From: Patescibacteria group bacterium
Lineage (GTDB): Bacteria; Patescibacteriota; Microgenomatia; Daviesbacterales; UBA10151
Direction: 5' to 3'
Assembly (NCBI GenBank): GCA_018817205.1
Contig: JAHIUE010000046.1
Location: forward strand, 1 to 30,208
DNA: 30,208 bases
Shown: in pieces, positions 13,659-21,244 of the stretch
How positions within the stretch are numbered: the first letter of the stretch is position 1
Layout of the letters: every line of letters begins with the position of its first letter
Notes under the pieces: generated by a model
Seen by the model: the letters and a program-made list of their open reading frames with translations, nothing else
Told to the model about the DNA's origin: nothing
The model's database searches: none
Made by a program: the position numbers and the translations under genes

Positions 13659-14621
13659 ATGTTTGATTTAATTTCTATTGGTGATGCGGCCGTTGATTTA
13701 TTTTTCCAGATCCATGATGCCCAAATTGAGACGGAAAAAGGAACCAGGGAGCTTTGTGTACGGTTTGGCGACAAAATCCCGGTCGATAAATTTGCCCAGG
13801 TTTTAGGCGGAAACTCCTGCAATAATGCGGTGGGCGCGGTAAGATTGGGAATGAAAACAGCAGTGTATCTTAATGTCGGTACGGATTTGGCAGGCAAATT
13901 TACCTTAAGTGAATTAAAGGAAGAAAAGGTGGATGTAAGGTATATTACTGTCAATGAAGGGATGGATTCCAATATTTCAGCTCTGATTACCTTCGAGGGC
14001 GAGAGGACAATTCTGACTTACCGCCAGAGTTTTAAATATAAATTGCCTGATTTGGATAAAACCCGCTGGGTATATTTGAGTTCCATGGGCAAAACTGCCA
14101 TAGAGGATAATTTAAATGGGCAGGTGGAAAATTACCTAAGTATGGCAGGCGCCCCATTAATTTATAACCCCGGTCCTTACGAACTTAACTTTGGCATCAA
14201 AAAATTTTCCAGACTTTTGTCTTTAACCAAACTTTTGATTTTAAATAAAGAGGAAGCAGAGCAAGTTTTGGGAGACAGCAAAGATATCAAGAAATTGCTT
14301 GTCGGCTTAGCGGAATTTGGACCTCAAATGGTTATTATTACAGATGGCAAAAACGGCTCATATGGATATGATGGTGAAAAGCTTTATAAGTTGGAAGCAT
14401 TTCCGGCAAATTTAGCGCAAACGACAGGGGCAGGGGACGGCTATGCTACGGGAGTTTTAGCAGGATTATTTTATGGTCATGATTTGCCTGAAGCTATGCG
14501 CTGGGGTGCGGCCAATGGGGCAGCTGTGGTTGAGAAAATCGGCGCCCAAGCAGGCCTTTTAACTTATGACAAAATGCAGGAAGTCTTAAAAAGTTGCAAA
14601 ATTACAGCCAAAGTGCTATAA
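13659..14621 (+). CDS. PfkB-family carbohydrate/nucleoside kinase
   Basis: The ribokinase/PfkB fold is shown by the N-terminal ISIGDAAVDL, the GGNSCNNAVGAVRLG glycine motif (about 50-64) and the C-terminal TTGAGDGYATG with GAGD at 257-260, Asp260 being the catalytic base. Length (320 aa) is standard. Substrates of the family include ribose, fructose phosphates, adenosine and ribose 1-phosphate; nothing in the motifs decides among them. As the last gene of a run with RpiB and a LOG-type hydrolase it may salvage ribose or nucleosides. Confidence 0.88.
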   Translation: MFDLISIGDAAVDLFFQIHDAQIETEKGTRELCVRFGDKIPVDKFAQVLGGNSCNNAVGAVRLGMKTAVYLNVGTDLAGKFTLSELKEEKVDVRYITVNEGMDSNISALITFEGERTILTYRQSFKYKLPDLDKTRWVYLSSMGKTAIEDNLNGQVENYLSMAGAPLIYNPGPYELNFGIKKFSRLLSLTKLLILNKEEAEQVLGDSKDIKKLLVGLAEFGPQMVIITDGKNGSYGYDGEKLYKLEAFPANLAQTTGAGDGYATGVLAGLFYGHDLPEAMRWGAANGAAVVEKIGAQAGLLTYDKMQEVLKSCKITAKVL

Positions 14622-14637
14622 GAAAAATCAATAAATC

Positions 14638-14970
14638 ATGGTTACACCTGATAGAATTGAAACCATTTTAGTTCAATTTGATGATGCTGATTCTTCTAAT
14701 CCAGGTTCATGTATGCTTTGTGGTGGTGTAAATGATCCTGTTGAACTTCCATACAAATTTACAGATGAATATGATAATCTGGTGGTGAGAAGTACGCAAC
14801 CAGTTCCAGGGTCAAGATGTCGAGATTGTGATGCAGAATGGTTAGATGGTAAAGTTAGTTTGGTTCTTGATAAAGCAACGCTTCCCCTGCTTAATCCCAA
14901 GTCTCCCCTAAGAGAAGCGCTTTCTTGCAGTATTGCTCGTTTGGAAATAGGATTAAAGCAAGCTGGTTAA
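14638..14970 (+). CDS. small protein with YgiT-like two-CxxC zinc motif
   Basis: The 110-residue protein carries CMLCGG near residue 25 and CRDCDAEW near 60, separated by a segment ending VPGSRC. This resembles the YgiT/MqsA N-terminal zinc finger, in which two CxxC pairs bind one zinc. The DNA-binding half of MqsA is missing and no MqsR-like toxin lies next to it, so an antitoxin role is not supported. The tail after residue 72 is helical and unassigned. It follows the PfkB gene by 16 bases and converges with the L,D-transpeptidase gene. Confidence 0.55.
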   Translation: MVTPDRIETILVQFDDADSSNPGSCMLCGGVNDPVELPYKFTDEYDNLVVRSTQPVPGSRCRDCDAEWLDGKVSLVLDKATLPLLNPKSPLREALSCSIARLEIGLKQAG

Positions 14971-14976
14971 CTATAA

Positions 14977-15702
14977 TTAGTGGACGACAACTCTTGTTCC
15001 GGGGTTGTCTGCGGTGGCTCTGACTATTCGTTGCCCGGGAGGTATTACCGGTCCTGCCCAGTCAAAAAGCTGGGCAGCAGAAGCCAGTGGCGAATTAACA
15101 CAACCATGGCTCATCGGGTGACCGAAGTTATTGTGCCAGTAAGCTCCATGTATAGCATAGCCTTGGTAGAAAAACATGTTGTTTGGTACATTAGGCAAAT
15201 TGTAATATGTTCCCAAAGCTTGCGATCCGCCAATCATGCTTTGAGAGCGGGTTTTGTACCAGATATTGAATGTGCCTTTTGGGGTTGAAGCCCAAAGGCC
15301 GGAAGAAATGGGGAATTCTATTACTAATTTATTTCCTTCGTATGCTCTAAGTCTTTGTTCGTCTAAAGATATCTCAATCCATTTTTCCTCCCCTGCTGCA
15401 TTAGTTGTTCCTAATACTGCTTGATTGGCTTCATCGTTCACCTGAGTTATAGATTGGGCATAAGCATAGGCTAAGGAAGTTTTTGGGTAACTGATTGTTT
15501 GGTTATTGAAGATGGCGGTTGTGGCGTTTTCATCAAATTTGCCCTTCTGTTTTAAAACTTGATAAACATCACAGCAGGAAGTAGTCGGATCTCCGGAGAT
15601 ATGTAATCTGTAGGCAAGAGTTCTTTTTACGGATTGAAAATTAAAAGCAATAAATGTAATAACGGCTATTAATAATAAAAGAGGTATTAGACGGTGCCAC
15701 AT
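14977..15702 (-). CDS. L,D-transpeptidase (YkuD domain), membrane-anchored
   Basis: Residues 4-22 form a signal anchor. The YkuD catalytic domain covers about 107-228, with His185-Gly186 and SHGCVN giving catalytic Cys201. The family makes 3-3 cross-links in peptidoglycan or attaches proteins to it, outside the membrane. Residues 30-105 are a linker without recognised domain and include a Cys pair (CC near 43-44). The gene is divergent from a D,D-carboxypeptidase, which can supply the tetrapeptide donor that L,D-transpeptidases need. Confidence 0.92.
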   Translation of the reverse strand: MWHRLIPLLLLIAVITFIAFNFQSVKRTLAYRLHISGDPTTSCCDVYQVLKQKGKFDENATTAIFNNQTISYPKTSLAYAYAQSITQVNDEANQAVLGTTNAAGEEKWIEISLDEQRLRAYEGNKLVIEFPISSGLWASTPKGTFNIWYKTRSQSMIGGSQALGTYYNLPNVPNNMFFYQGYAIHGAYWHNNFGHPMSHGCVNSPLASAAQLFDWAGPVIPPGQRIVRATADNPGTRVVVH

Positions 15703-15751
15703 AAAATTTAAGTGTGCCGTCTTTCACACTATTTTTATTGTGAAGGAGAAT

Positions 15752-15760
15752 TGCTATAGA
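15752..15760 (+). promoter_or_regulatory. extended -10 promoter of the D,D-carboxypeptidase gene
   Basis: TGCTATAGA predicts a start near 15767 and a 17-base leader that begins with GAGG. This is one of the few genes here with a leader and a Shine-Dalgarno-like sequence, though 13 bases from the ATG. Confidence 0.35.
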
Positions 15761-15783
15761 CGTCAAGAGGTAAGTTTTGTATT

Positions 15784-16707
15784 ATGGAAAATTACATGAA
15801 AAAAGTGGCAATTTTTTCTGCTGTTTTAGTGGTGCTACTGTTTGTTTTGCTAAATATTTTCTTCAATAAAGAGAAGGCCGGTCTGGTATCGCCTTTTCTG
15901 CAACAGGAAAAAGTTTTAGGTATAAACCAGTGGTTTCCGAAGCAACCAGATGGGAATTATAGCAGTGCTCCTGATATAAGCGCGGAGGCGGCTTTGTTTG
16001 TGGAGACAAAATCCGGGCAAGTTCTTTTTGTCAAAAATTTCAATAAAAGATTGCCAGTTGCTTCTTTAGTTAAAGTGATGACAGTTCTTATTGTATTGGA
16101 ACATAAAGATTTGGATTCTGAGTTTATAGTAAGCCAAAGAGCTGCTGATACGGAACCCGACAAAATGTTACTTATTGCAGGAGAAAAATTAACTCTAAAA
16201 GAATTGCTTTCCGGGATTTTTTTAATATCTGCAAACGATGCGGCGGAAGTATTGGCAGAGGGGACTACAGGTGATAGGGAAGAATTTATCAGGTTAATGA
16301 ATAAAAAAGCAGAACAATTGGGTATGAAAAATACTCATTTTGCAAATCCTACGGGTTTAGATGAAGATTCCAACAATTCTTACTCAACAGCTTACGATTT
16401 GGCCGTCCTGACAAGATATTTAATCAGACGCTTTCCGGAGGTAGCAGAAATTTCCAAATCCGAACATGTCTATTTGCCCCAAACTGAAAATCATCAAGAT
16501 TATGACATGTATTCCGGGATAAATTTATTAACTACTTATCCTGGAGTTGTAGGTTTTAAAACCGGTTATACTCCGGAAGCGGGATTAACATTAGTTACTT
16601 TAGCAAGAAAGTCAGATTATGAGGTATTAGGAGTGCTTCTGGGATCAGAGGATAGGCGCGATGAGGCAAGAGAATTATTGGATTATTCATTTGATAAATT
16701 AAAATGA
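15784..16707 (+). CDS. dacA: D-alanyl-D-alanine carboxypeptidase (PBP5/DacA-type)
   Basis: A membrane anchor (about residues 7-26) is followed by a penicillin-binding serine peptidase domain with all three motifs: SLVK (94-97, nucleophile Ser94), SAN (149-151) and KTG (259-261). The enzyme removes the terminal D-Ala from muropeptides outside the membrane. The protein stops shortly after the catalytic domain (307 aa), so the PBP5 C-terminal beta domain and amphipathic anchor are absent; the N-terminal segment serves as anchor. An in-frame ATG at 15796 is an alternative start. It is divergent from the L,D-transpeptidase gene. Confidence 0.92.
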   Translation: MENYMKKVAIFSAVLVVLLFVLLNIFFNKEKAGLVSPFLQQEKVLGINQWFPKQPDGNYSSAPDISAEAALFVETKSGQVLFVKNFNKRLPVASLVKVMTVLIVLEHKDLDSEFIVSQRAADTEPDKMLLIAGEKLTLKELLSGIFLISANDAAEVLAEGTTGDREEFIRLMNKKAEQLGMKNTHFANPTGLDEDSNNSYSTAYDLAVLTRYLIRRFPEVAEISKSEHVYLPQTENHQDYDMYSGINLLTTYPGVVGFKTGYTPEAGLTLVTLARKSDYEVLGVLLGSEDRRDEARELLDYSFDKLK

Positions 16708-16713
16708 TATACT
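16705..16713 (+). promoter_or_regulatory. extended -10 promoter of the 176-aa gene
   Basis: TGATATACT ends six bases before the ATG at 16720, which puts the predicted start point on the A of the ATG. It overlaps the stop codon of the carboxypeptidase gene. Confidence 0.5.
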
Positions 16714-16719
16714 ATAAGC

Positions 16720-17250
16720 ATGACAAATGCACCTGTTGCAGTAGAAGCAAAAGAGTTAAAAGGATCTGGAGTATCTGCATGCGCCTCACTTGTCGATCAC
16801 TTTTTGAATGATGTTGTTAGAAAACAAGGTCCAGAACAATGGCGGGGTAAACAGAATACTTTATTTGAACAAGCACAAGAGGAAGCAGTTCGTGATTTAG
16901 GGTCTCAATGGATAGAAGATTATATAAAGCCTTTGGTTGATCTTGAAGGAGCAAGGAGTATTTTTCCAAAAATAAACTCTCCGGAGCAAGTCTATGGAAA
17001 TATCTCATTTATTTTTCTTTTAGGACGTGGATTAGGAGGTCGAATAACCGAAGAAAATAAGCAAGAGGTATATACCCATATAATAAGACAATTGATAGAT
17101 CGGAGTCTTTTTGATTATGCAGTTTTAAATCCAAGAAATTCACGCTATGATAGACAATTTGGTGATACATGCGAGAAGTTTTTAGATGCAGGAGCCAACA
17201 GCAAGAGTCCTAATTTAGTAGAGTTTCCATTTGTACCTCAATCCGGGTAA
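16720..17250 (+). CDS. hypothetical protein, 176 aa
   Basis: I do not recognise this protein. It is soluble, without signal peptide or membrane segment, and looks mostly helical, with charged stretches (for example residues 36-60) and one hydrophobic patch, ISFIFLLGRGLGG, near the middle. No catalytic motif stands out. It begins exactly six bases after an extended -10 box and 12 bases after the carboxypeptidase stop, so it is probably transcribed on its own. Confidence 0.6.
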   Translation: MTNAPVAVEAKELKGSGVSACASLVDHFLNDVVRKQGPEQWRGKQNTLFEQAQEEAVRDLGSQWIEDYIKPLVDLEGARSIFPKINSPEQVYGNISFIFLLGRGLGGRITEENKQEVYTHIIRQLIDRSLFDYAVLNPRNSRYDRQFGDTCEKFLDAGANSKSPNLVEFPFVPQSG

Positions 17251-17273
17251 ACTCTGGATCTTGTAAAAAAACT

Positions 17274-17408
17274 ATGATTGCGAAAGTTAAAGAAGGATAT
17301 AGAGTGATGGCTGAAAGCGGACGGAATATGGGGACATATCCAACTCGCGAGCAAGCCGAAAAACGTCTCCGTCAGATTGAAATCTTCAAACATTTAAAAA
17401 AGAAATAA
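17274..17408 (+). CDS. small conserved-type basic protein, 44 aa
   Basis: This 44-codon frame starts MIAKVKEGYRVMAESGRNMG and continues TYPTREQAEKRLRQIEIFKH before a Lys-rich end. The pattern (short beta-hairpin, GTYPT-type turn, then a basic EQAEKRLRQIE helix) is one I associate with a widespread family of tiny uncharacterised proteins in bacteria and phages, including many Candidate Phyla Radiation genomes. Length and codon usage are those of a real gene. Its role is unknown. It lies between the 176-aa gene and the cyclophilin promoter. Confidence 0.7.
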   Translation: MIAKVKEGYRVMAESGRNMGTYPTREQAEKRLRQIEIFKHLKKK

Positions 17409-17421
17409 TATTTTTAAGGGA

Positions 17422-17453
17422 TTGCAAAGATATAGGTTCTGGTGGTATATAAT
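17422..17453 (+). promoter_or_regulatory. promoter of the cyclophilin gene
   Basis: TTGCAA (17422-17427) precedes an extended -10 region TGGTATATAAT (17443-17453). The ATG at 17460 is six bases after the TATAAT, so the message should be leaderless. Confidence 0.5.
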
Positions 17454-17459
17454 GCTCGG

Positions 17460-18134
17460 ATGTTTACCAATCAGAAAGTTTTGGGGGTATTTTTAATAAT
17501 CTTTATTGTCGCGGCAGGAGTATATTTTACCGTGACAAAATTTAAGAATGATGTAAGTACCATTTCCGCTTCTCCTTCTCCCACCCCGGCCACTTTGGAT
17601 TTCCTGTTTAATCAAGATTCATCTCCTGCAGCTCAACAACAGTCTCAACAAACAGATTTGCCTTTGGCTACGAACAAAAAACTTCCAGACTTCCCCGGCA
17701 TTTTAAAACCGGAAGTTTTACAAAACAAAAAAGCCATAATTCAAACAGGTAAAGGTATGATAGAACTTCAAATTTACCCGGAAGCAACTATGGCTGCTTC
17801 CAATTTTATGATTCTGGCGTCAAACGGGTTTTATAACGGACTTACCTTTCATAGGGTAGAAGATTGGGTGGTTCAAGGCGGGGATCCAACCGGTACAGGG
17901 TCAGGTGGGCCGGGGTATCACTTTCCCGACGAACCGGTGACCAGATCTTATGTTAAGGGTATAGTGGCTATGGCCAATTCAGGTCCTAACACCAACGGCA
18001 GCCAGTTTTTCATACTTAAAAAAGATACTGCGCTTGCGCCAAACTATACAATCTTTGCTGCTGTTATCTCCGGCCAGGAAGTAGTTAATAAACTTTCAGT
18101 CGGCGATATTATGCAGAAAGTAGTTATACAGTAA
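17460..18134 (+). CDS. membrane-anchored cyclophilin-type peptidyl-prolyl isomerase
   Basis: Residues 5-25 are a membrane anchor (VLGVFLIIFIVAAGVYF). A Ser/Pro/Gln-rich linker runs to about 70, and the cyclophilin domain follows, with FHRVEDWVVQGGDPTGTGSGGPGY and ANSGPNTNGSQFFI, the family's catalytic and binding segments. It should catalyse proline isomerisation in exported proteins outside the membrane, next in function to the VKOR/DsbA pair. The start at 17460 is preferred over an in-frame ATG at 17442, which lies inside the -10 region. Confidence 0.92.
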   Translation: MFTNQKVLGVFLIIFIVAAGVYFTVTKFKNDVSTISASPSPTPATLDFLFNQDSSPAAQQQSQQTDLPLATNKKLPDFPGILKPEVLQNKKAIIQTGKGMIELQIYPEATMAASNFMILASNGFYNGLTFHRVEDWVVQGGDPTGTGSGGPGYHFPDEPVTRSYVKGIVAMANSGPNTNGSQFFILKKDTALAPNYTIFAAVISGQEVVNKLSVGDIMQKVVIQ

Positions 18135-18137
18135 ATT

Positions 18138-18153
18138 ACACAACATCTAGTAT
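18138..18153. promoter_or_regulatory. NrdR box 1
   Basis: ACACAACATCTAGTAT matches the NrdR-box consensus as I recall it (acaCwAtATaTwGtgt) at about 13 of 16 positions. It lies upstream of a TTGACA -35 box (18155-18160), 31 bp centre to centre from box 2. Confidence 0.65.
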
Positions 18154-18168
18154 ATTGACACTTATAAA

Positions 18169-18184
18169 TACCAATATGTTATGG
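18169..18184. promoter_or_regulatory. NrdR box 2
   Basis: TACCAATATGTTATGG keeps the core of the NrdR box (about 10 of 16 positions) and lies between the -35 and -10 elements. The 31-bp distance to box 1 is the three-turn spacing usual for NrdR tandem sites. Confidence 0.6.
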
Positions 18185-18190
18185 TATATT
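18182..18190 (+). promoter_or_regulatory. extended -10 of nrdR-nrdJ
   Basis: TGGTATATT ends seven bases before the GTG start at 18198, predicting a leaderless message. The TTGACA at 18155-18160 is 24 bp from this hexamer, too far for a normal pair; TATGGT at 18180-18185 (19-bp spacer) is an alternative -10. Confidence 0.4.
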
Positions 18191-18197
18191 TGGTTTT

Positions 18198-18638
18198 GTG
18201 AAATGCCCATTTTGCCAAAGTAATTTATCAAAAGTTATAGATAAAAGGTCGGTTCCCGGACGCGGGGAAATAAGGCGGCGCAGAGAATGCTTAAAATGTA
18301 CCAAGCGCTTCACAACATACGAGCGGCTGGGAGAAGTTGAGATAATGGTCATTAAAAAAGATGGTAGGCGGCAGTCGTTTGTCAGAGAGAAATTGGAGAT
18401 AGGATTGACCAAAGCTTTAGAGAAAAGACCGGGGATAGATAAGGTTTCAAGCATTTTGGATAGGATAGAAAAGCGAATTAGAATAAGGAGACTGCAGGAA
18501 ATTTCATCGCAGACTTTGGGAAAATGGGTTTTATCTGAACTTAAAAAATTGGACCAAGTTGCTTATTTGCGCTTTGCCAGCGTTTATAGGACTTTTTCCG
18601 ATCCGAAAGATTTTAAGAAAGAAATGGAAACGTTATGA
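18198..18638 (+). CDS. nrdR: NrdR transcriptional repressor of ribonucleotide reductase genes
   Basis: NrdR senses ATP/dATP and represses ribonucleotide reductase genes. The N-terminal zinc ribbon has CPFC (Cys3, Cys6) and CLKC (Cys31, Cys34) with the family RRRREC stretch, and residues 48-138 form the ATP-cone. At 146 residues it is full length. The start codon is GTG at 18198, since the ribbon begins immediately (MKCPFC). Two NrdR boxes upstream indicate autoregulation. It overlaps nrdJ by four bases (ATGA). Confidence 0.95.
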   Translation: MKCPFCQSNLSKVIDKRSVPGRGEIRRRRECLKCTKRFTTYERLGEVEIMVIKKDGRRQSFVREKLEIGLTKALEKRPGIDKVSSILDRIEKRIRIRRLQEISSQTLGKWVLSELKKLDQVAYLRFASVYRTFSDPKDFKKEMETL

Positions 18639-21229
18639 CAAAAAAAACTAGCACTACATCGCAAATAGTGACTATTCCTAAGATTCGCGGCAGAAGGAAA
18701 ACCAATGGTGAGCTGAAGGTAAAAAAAATAGATAAAAACAGCCGCACTTTTGAAACAAGATTTATCCCCCGCTACAAAAAAACGCCTGGCATGCCTAAAG
18801 ATTTGCTGCAGCCTTCATTTTCCGAAAGCGCAAAAAAAATCCTTCAAGAAAGATATCTTTTAAAGACAGGTGACGGCGGAGTGGCGGAAACCGTCGCAGA
18901 AAGATTTTGGCACTTGGCTTATGATATTGCTTCAGCTGATTTTGACTTTGGGGCAACTCCAAAGGCGGTTCAAGATTTGGCTGTCGAGTTTTATACCATC
19001 ATGGTAAACCAGGAATTTTTACCAAATTCTCCCACTATCATGAATGCCGGGAAAAATAACGGTTTGCAGTACAGCGCTTGTTTCGTTTTGCCGATTGGAG
19101 ATTCTTTGCCGGAGATTTTCGATGCGGTCAAATACGCTGCACTGATCCATCAGACAGGGGGAGGGACAGGTTTTTCCTTTTCCAGACTGCGGCCCCAAGG
19201 CTCAAGGGTTAAAACAACAGGTGGTGTAGCGTCCGGTCCGGTCTCATTTCTTAGGGTTTTTAACGCGGCTACTGAATCCATAAAACAAGGAGGTACAAGA
19301 AGAGGCGCCAATATGGGGGTTTTGCGGATAGATCATCCGGACATTCTAGAATTTATCCGTTGTAAATCCGAACTGGATGAATACAACAAGTCGTTTTACG
19401 AAGTAGCGACACCCTCACTATCCGATGATGTTGCCCGCGAAAATTTTAGATTGCAACTGCTGGATAAACAGATTGCCAATTTCAATATTTCATGCGGGAT
19501 AACGGATAAGTTTATGGATGCTTGCTACAAAGGTGAGAATTATGATTTGGTTGATCCCGGGACCGGTGAGGCTGTAGGTAAATTAAATGCAAAGCAAGTT
19601 TTTGATGAAATAGTGGAGAGGGCTTGGGCAACAGGAGACCCCGGCCTTATTTTTATTGACCGGATTAACCACTCCTCCGCCAATCCCGTACCGGAGCTGG
19701 AAAAGATAGAAGCAACCAATCCTTGCGGGGAACAGCCGCTGGCGCCATGGGATGCATGTAACTTGGGTTCAATTAATTTGGGGAAATTTGTCCGCCCGCT
19801 TCGCGAGGCGAGCCAGCTGGCGGATGACAGTGAAATAAATTGGGAAGGACTCCGGGATGTGACAAGAAAAGCAGTTCATTTTCTGGATAATGTGGTTCAG
19901 GTTAACCCTTATACATTGCCCCAGATTTATGAAAAGGTTCACTCAAACAGGAGAATAGGTTTAGGGGTAATGGGTTGGGCGGACATGTTGTTTAAGCTCA
20001 AAATTCCCTATGACTCTGATGAGGCTATTGAGCTGGCTGAAAAAATAATGAAATTTATCAATGAAGAAGGTCACACTATATCCCAAGAGCTTGCTAAAAC
20101 CCGCGGACCTTTTCCCAACTGGGCACATTCAATTTACAAAGACGATAAGCCTATCCGTAACTCCACTATTACTACGATAGCCCCAACAGGCACAATTTCC
20201 ATTATTGCGGATTGTTCATCCGGTATTGAACCGGTTTTTGCTCTTGCTTACATCCACCAGGTTAAACGCCCGGGACTTCCTACGAGAACACTGACTATTG
20301 TCAATCAGACATTTGAGGCAATTGCCAAAAAAGAGGGATTTTATAGTGAGGAGTTGGCAGGAAAAATCATGGATAGAGGTTCGGTTAAAGGGTTTGAAGA
20401 AGTACCCCAGATATGGCAAAGAGTTTTTGTGACTGCTCCGGAAATTGATCCGGAAATTCACGTTAAAATGCAGGCGGCTTTTCAACAAAATACTGATAAT
20501 TGCGTTTCCAAAACTATCAATTTGCCAAATTCCGCTACTCGTGATGATATTGCCAAAGCATACCTTTTGGCTTGGGAAACAGGCTGCTCCGGCATTACCG
20601 TTTACAGGGACGGCAGCAAGCATGTCCAGGTTTTGAATATTTCTTCCAGTTTAAATAGCGGTAAAATTGAAGACCCGGAAGCTCCGGTTGCCGAGCGGCC
20701 GATGATACTTCGAGGCAGGACTTATAAAGTTTCAACTCCGGTGGGGGAAGCTTTTATTACCGTCAACCGCGACAGCGAAGGTCAACCTTTTGAAGTGTTT
20801 GTGACAGTGGGGCGGGCCGGTATGCATACCATGGCTGATGCGGAAGCCATGGGCAGATTGGTATCTTTGTCGCTTCGTCTGGCTCGGGGCGCAAAAGAGA
20901 CAGATCCCAAGAAAGTTGCTGGTAAGATTGTAGGGCAGCTTAAAGGGATTGGAGGAGCGTCGTATGTTGGATTTGGAAAAAACAGAGTGATGAGTTTGGC
21001 AGATGCTATTGCCAAGGTTTTGGCAGAGGATTTGGCGCAAGATCAGGCTCAAGGTAATATTGAAACATTGCCTTTGAATTTAACAATAGATAATTCTGAT
21101 CCGGTTGACCCGGAGCCAAATACCTTAGCTCATCTTCAGGCAGATTTGTGCCCTGAATGCGGCAGCGCCTCATTTGTAATGGAGGAAGGCTGTAAAAAAT
21201 GCCACTCCTGCGGGTATAGTATGTGCTGA
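18635..21229 (+). CDS. nrdJ: NrdJ: adenosylcobalamin-dependent (class II) ribonucleotide reductase
   Basis: The enzyme reduces ribonucleotides to deoxyribonucleotides with a radical from adenosylcobalamin, so it needs no oxygen. Visible are SACFVLP (Cys149, redox pair), NPCGE (Asn362, radical Cys364, Glu366), and APTGTIS, with the second redox Cys expected near GCSGITVYRDGS. After the barrel come a TSCPD-type domain (about 690-805) and a C-terminal Cys cluster (839-864, CPEC...CKKCHSC) that may relay electrons or bind zinc. The N-terminal ~50 residues are basic and unassigned. Length (864 aa) fits the family. It is coupled to nrdR, and the cob(I)alamin adenosyltransferase two genes downstream can make its cofactor. 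Confidence 0.96.
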   Translation: MTKKTSTTSQIVTIPKIRGRRKTNGELKVKKIDKNSRTFETRFIPRYKKTPGMPKDLLQPSFSESAKKILQERYLLKTGDGGVAETVAERFWHLAYDIASADFDFGATPKAVQDLAVEFYTIMVNQEFLPNSPTIMNAGKNNGLQYSACFVLPIGDSLPEIFDAVKYAALIHQTGGGTGFSFSRLRPQGSRVKTTGGVASGPVSFLRVFNAATESIKQGGTRRGANMGVLRIDHPDILEFIRCKSELDEYNKSFYEVATPSLSDDVARENFRLQLLDKQIANFNISCGITDKFMDACYKGENYDLVDPGTGEAVGKLNAKQVFDEIVERAWATGDPGLIFIDRINHSSANPVPELEKIEATNPCGEQPLAPWDACNLGSINLGKFVRPLREASQLADDSEINWEGLRDVTRKAVHFLDNVVQVNPYTLPQIYEKVHSNRRIGLGVMGWADMLFKLKIPYDSDEAIELAEKIMKFINEEGHTISQELAKTRGPFPNWAHSIYKDDKPIRNSTITTIAPTGTISIIADCSSGIEPVFALAYIHQVKRPGLPTRTLTIVNQTFEAIAKKEGFYSEELAGKIMDRGSVKGFEEVPQIWQRVFVTAPEIDPEIHVKMQAAFQQNTDNCVSKTINLPNSATRDDIAKAYLLAWETGCSGITVYRDGSKHVQVLNISSSLNSGKIEDPEAPVAERPMILRGRTYKVSTPVGEAFITVNRDSEGQPFEVFVTVGRAGMHTMADAEAMGRLVSLSLRLARGAKETDPKKVAGKIVGQLKGIGGASYVGFGKNRVMSLADAIAKVLAEDLAQDQAQGNIETLPLNLTIDNSDPVDPEPNTLAHLQADLCPECGSASFVMEEGCKKCHSCGYSMC

Positions 21230-21232
21230 TTT

Positions 21233-21241
21233 TGTTATAAT
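21233..21241 (+). promoter_or_regulatory. extended -10 promoter of the glycosyltransferase gene
   Basis: TGTTATAAT predicts a start point at 21248, which is the second codon (GTG) of the annotated frame. This raises the possibility that translation begins at GTG 21248 rather than ATG 21245. Confidence 0.45.
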
Positions 21242-21244
21242 TTT

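Noticed and set aside
14638..14970. MqsA-type antitoxin of a toxin-antitoxin pair
   Set aside because: Only a YgiT-like zinc motif is visible; there is no helix-turn-helix half and no toxin-like neighbour.
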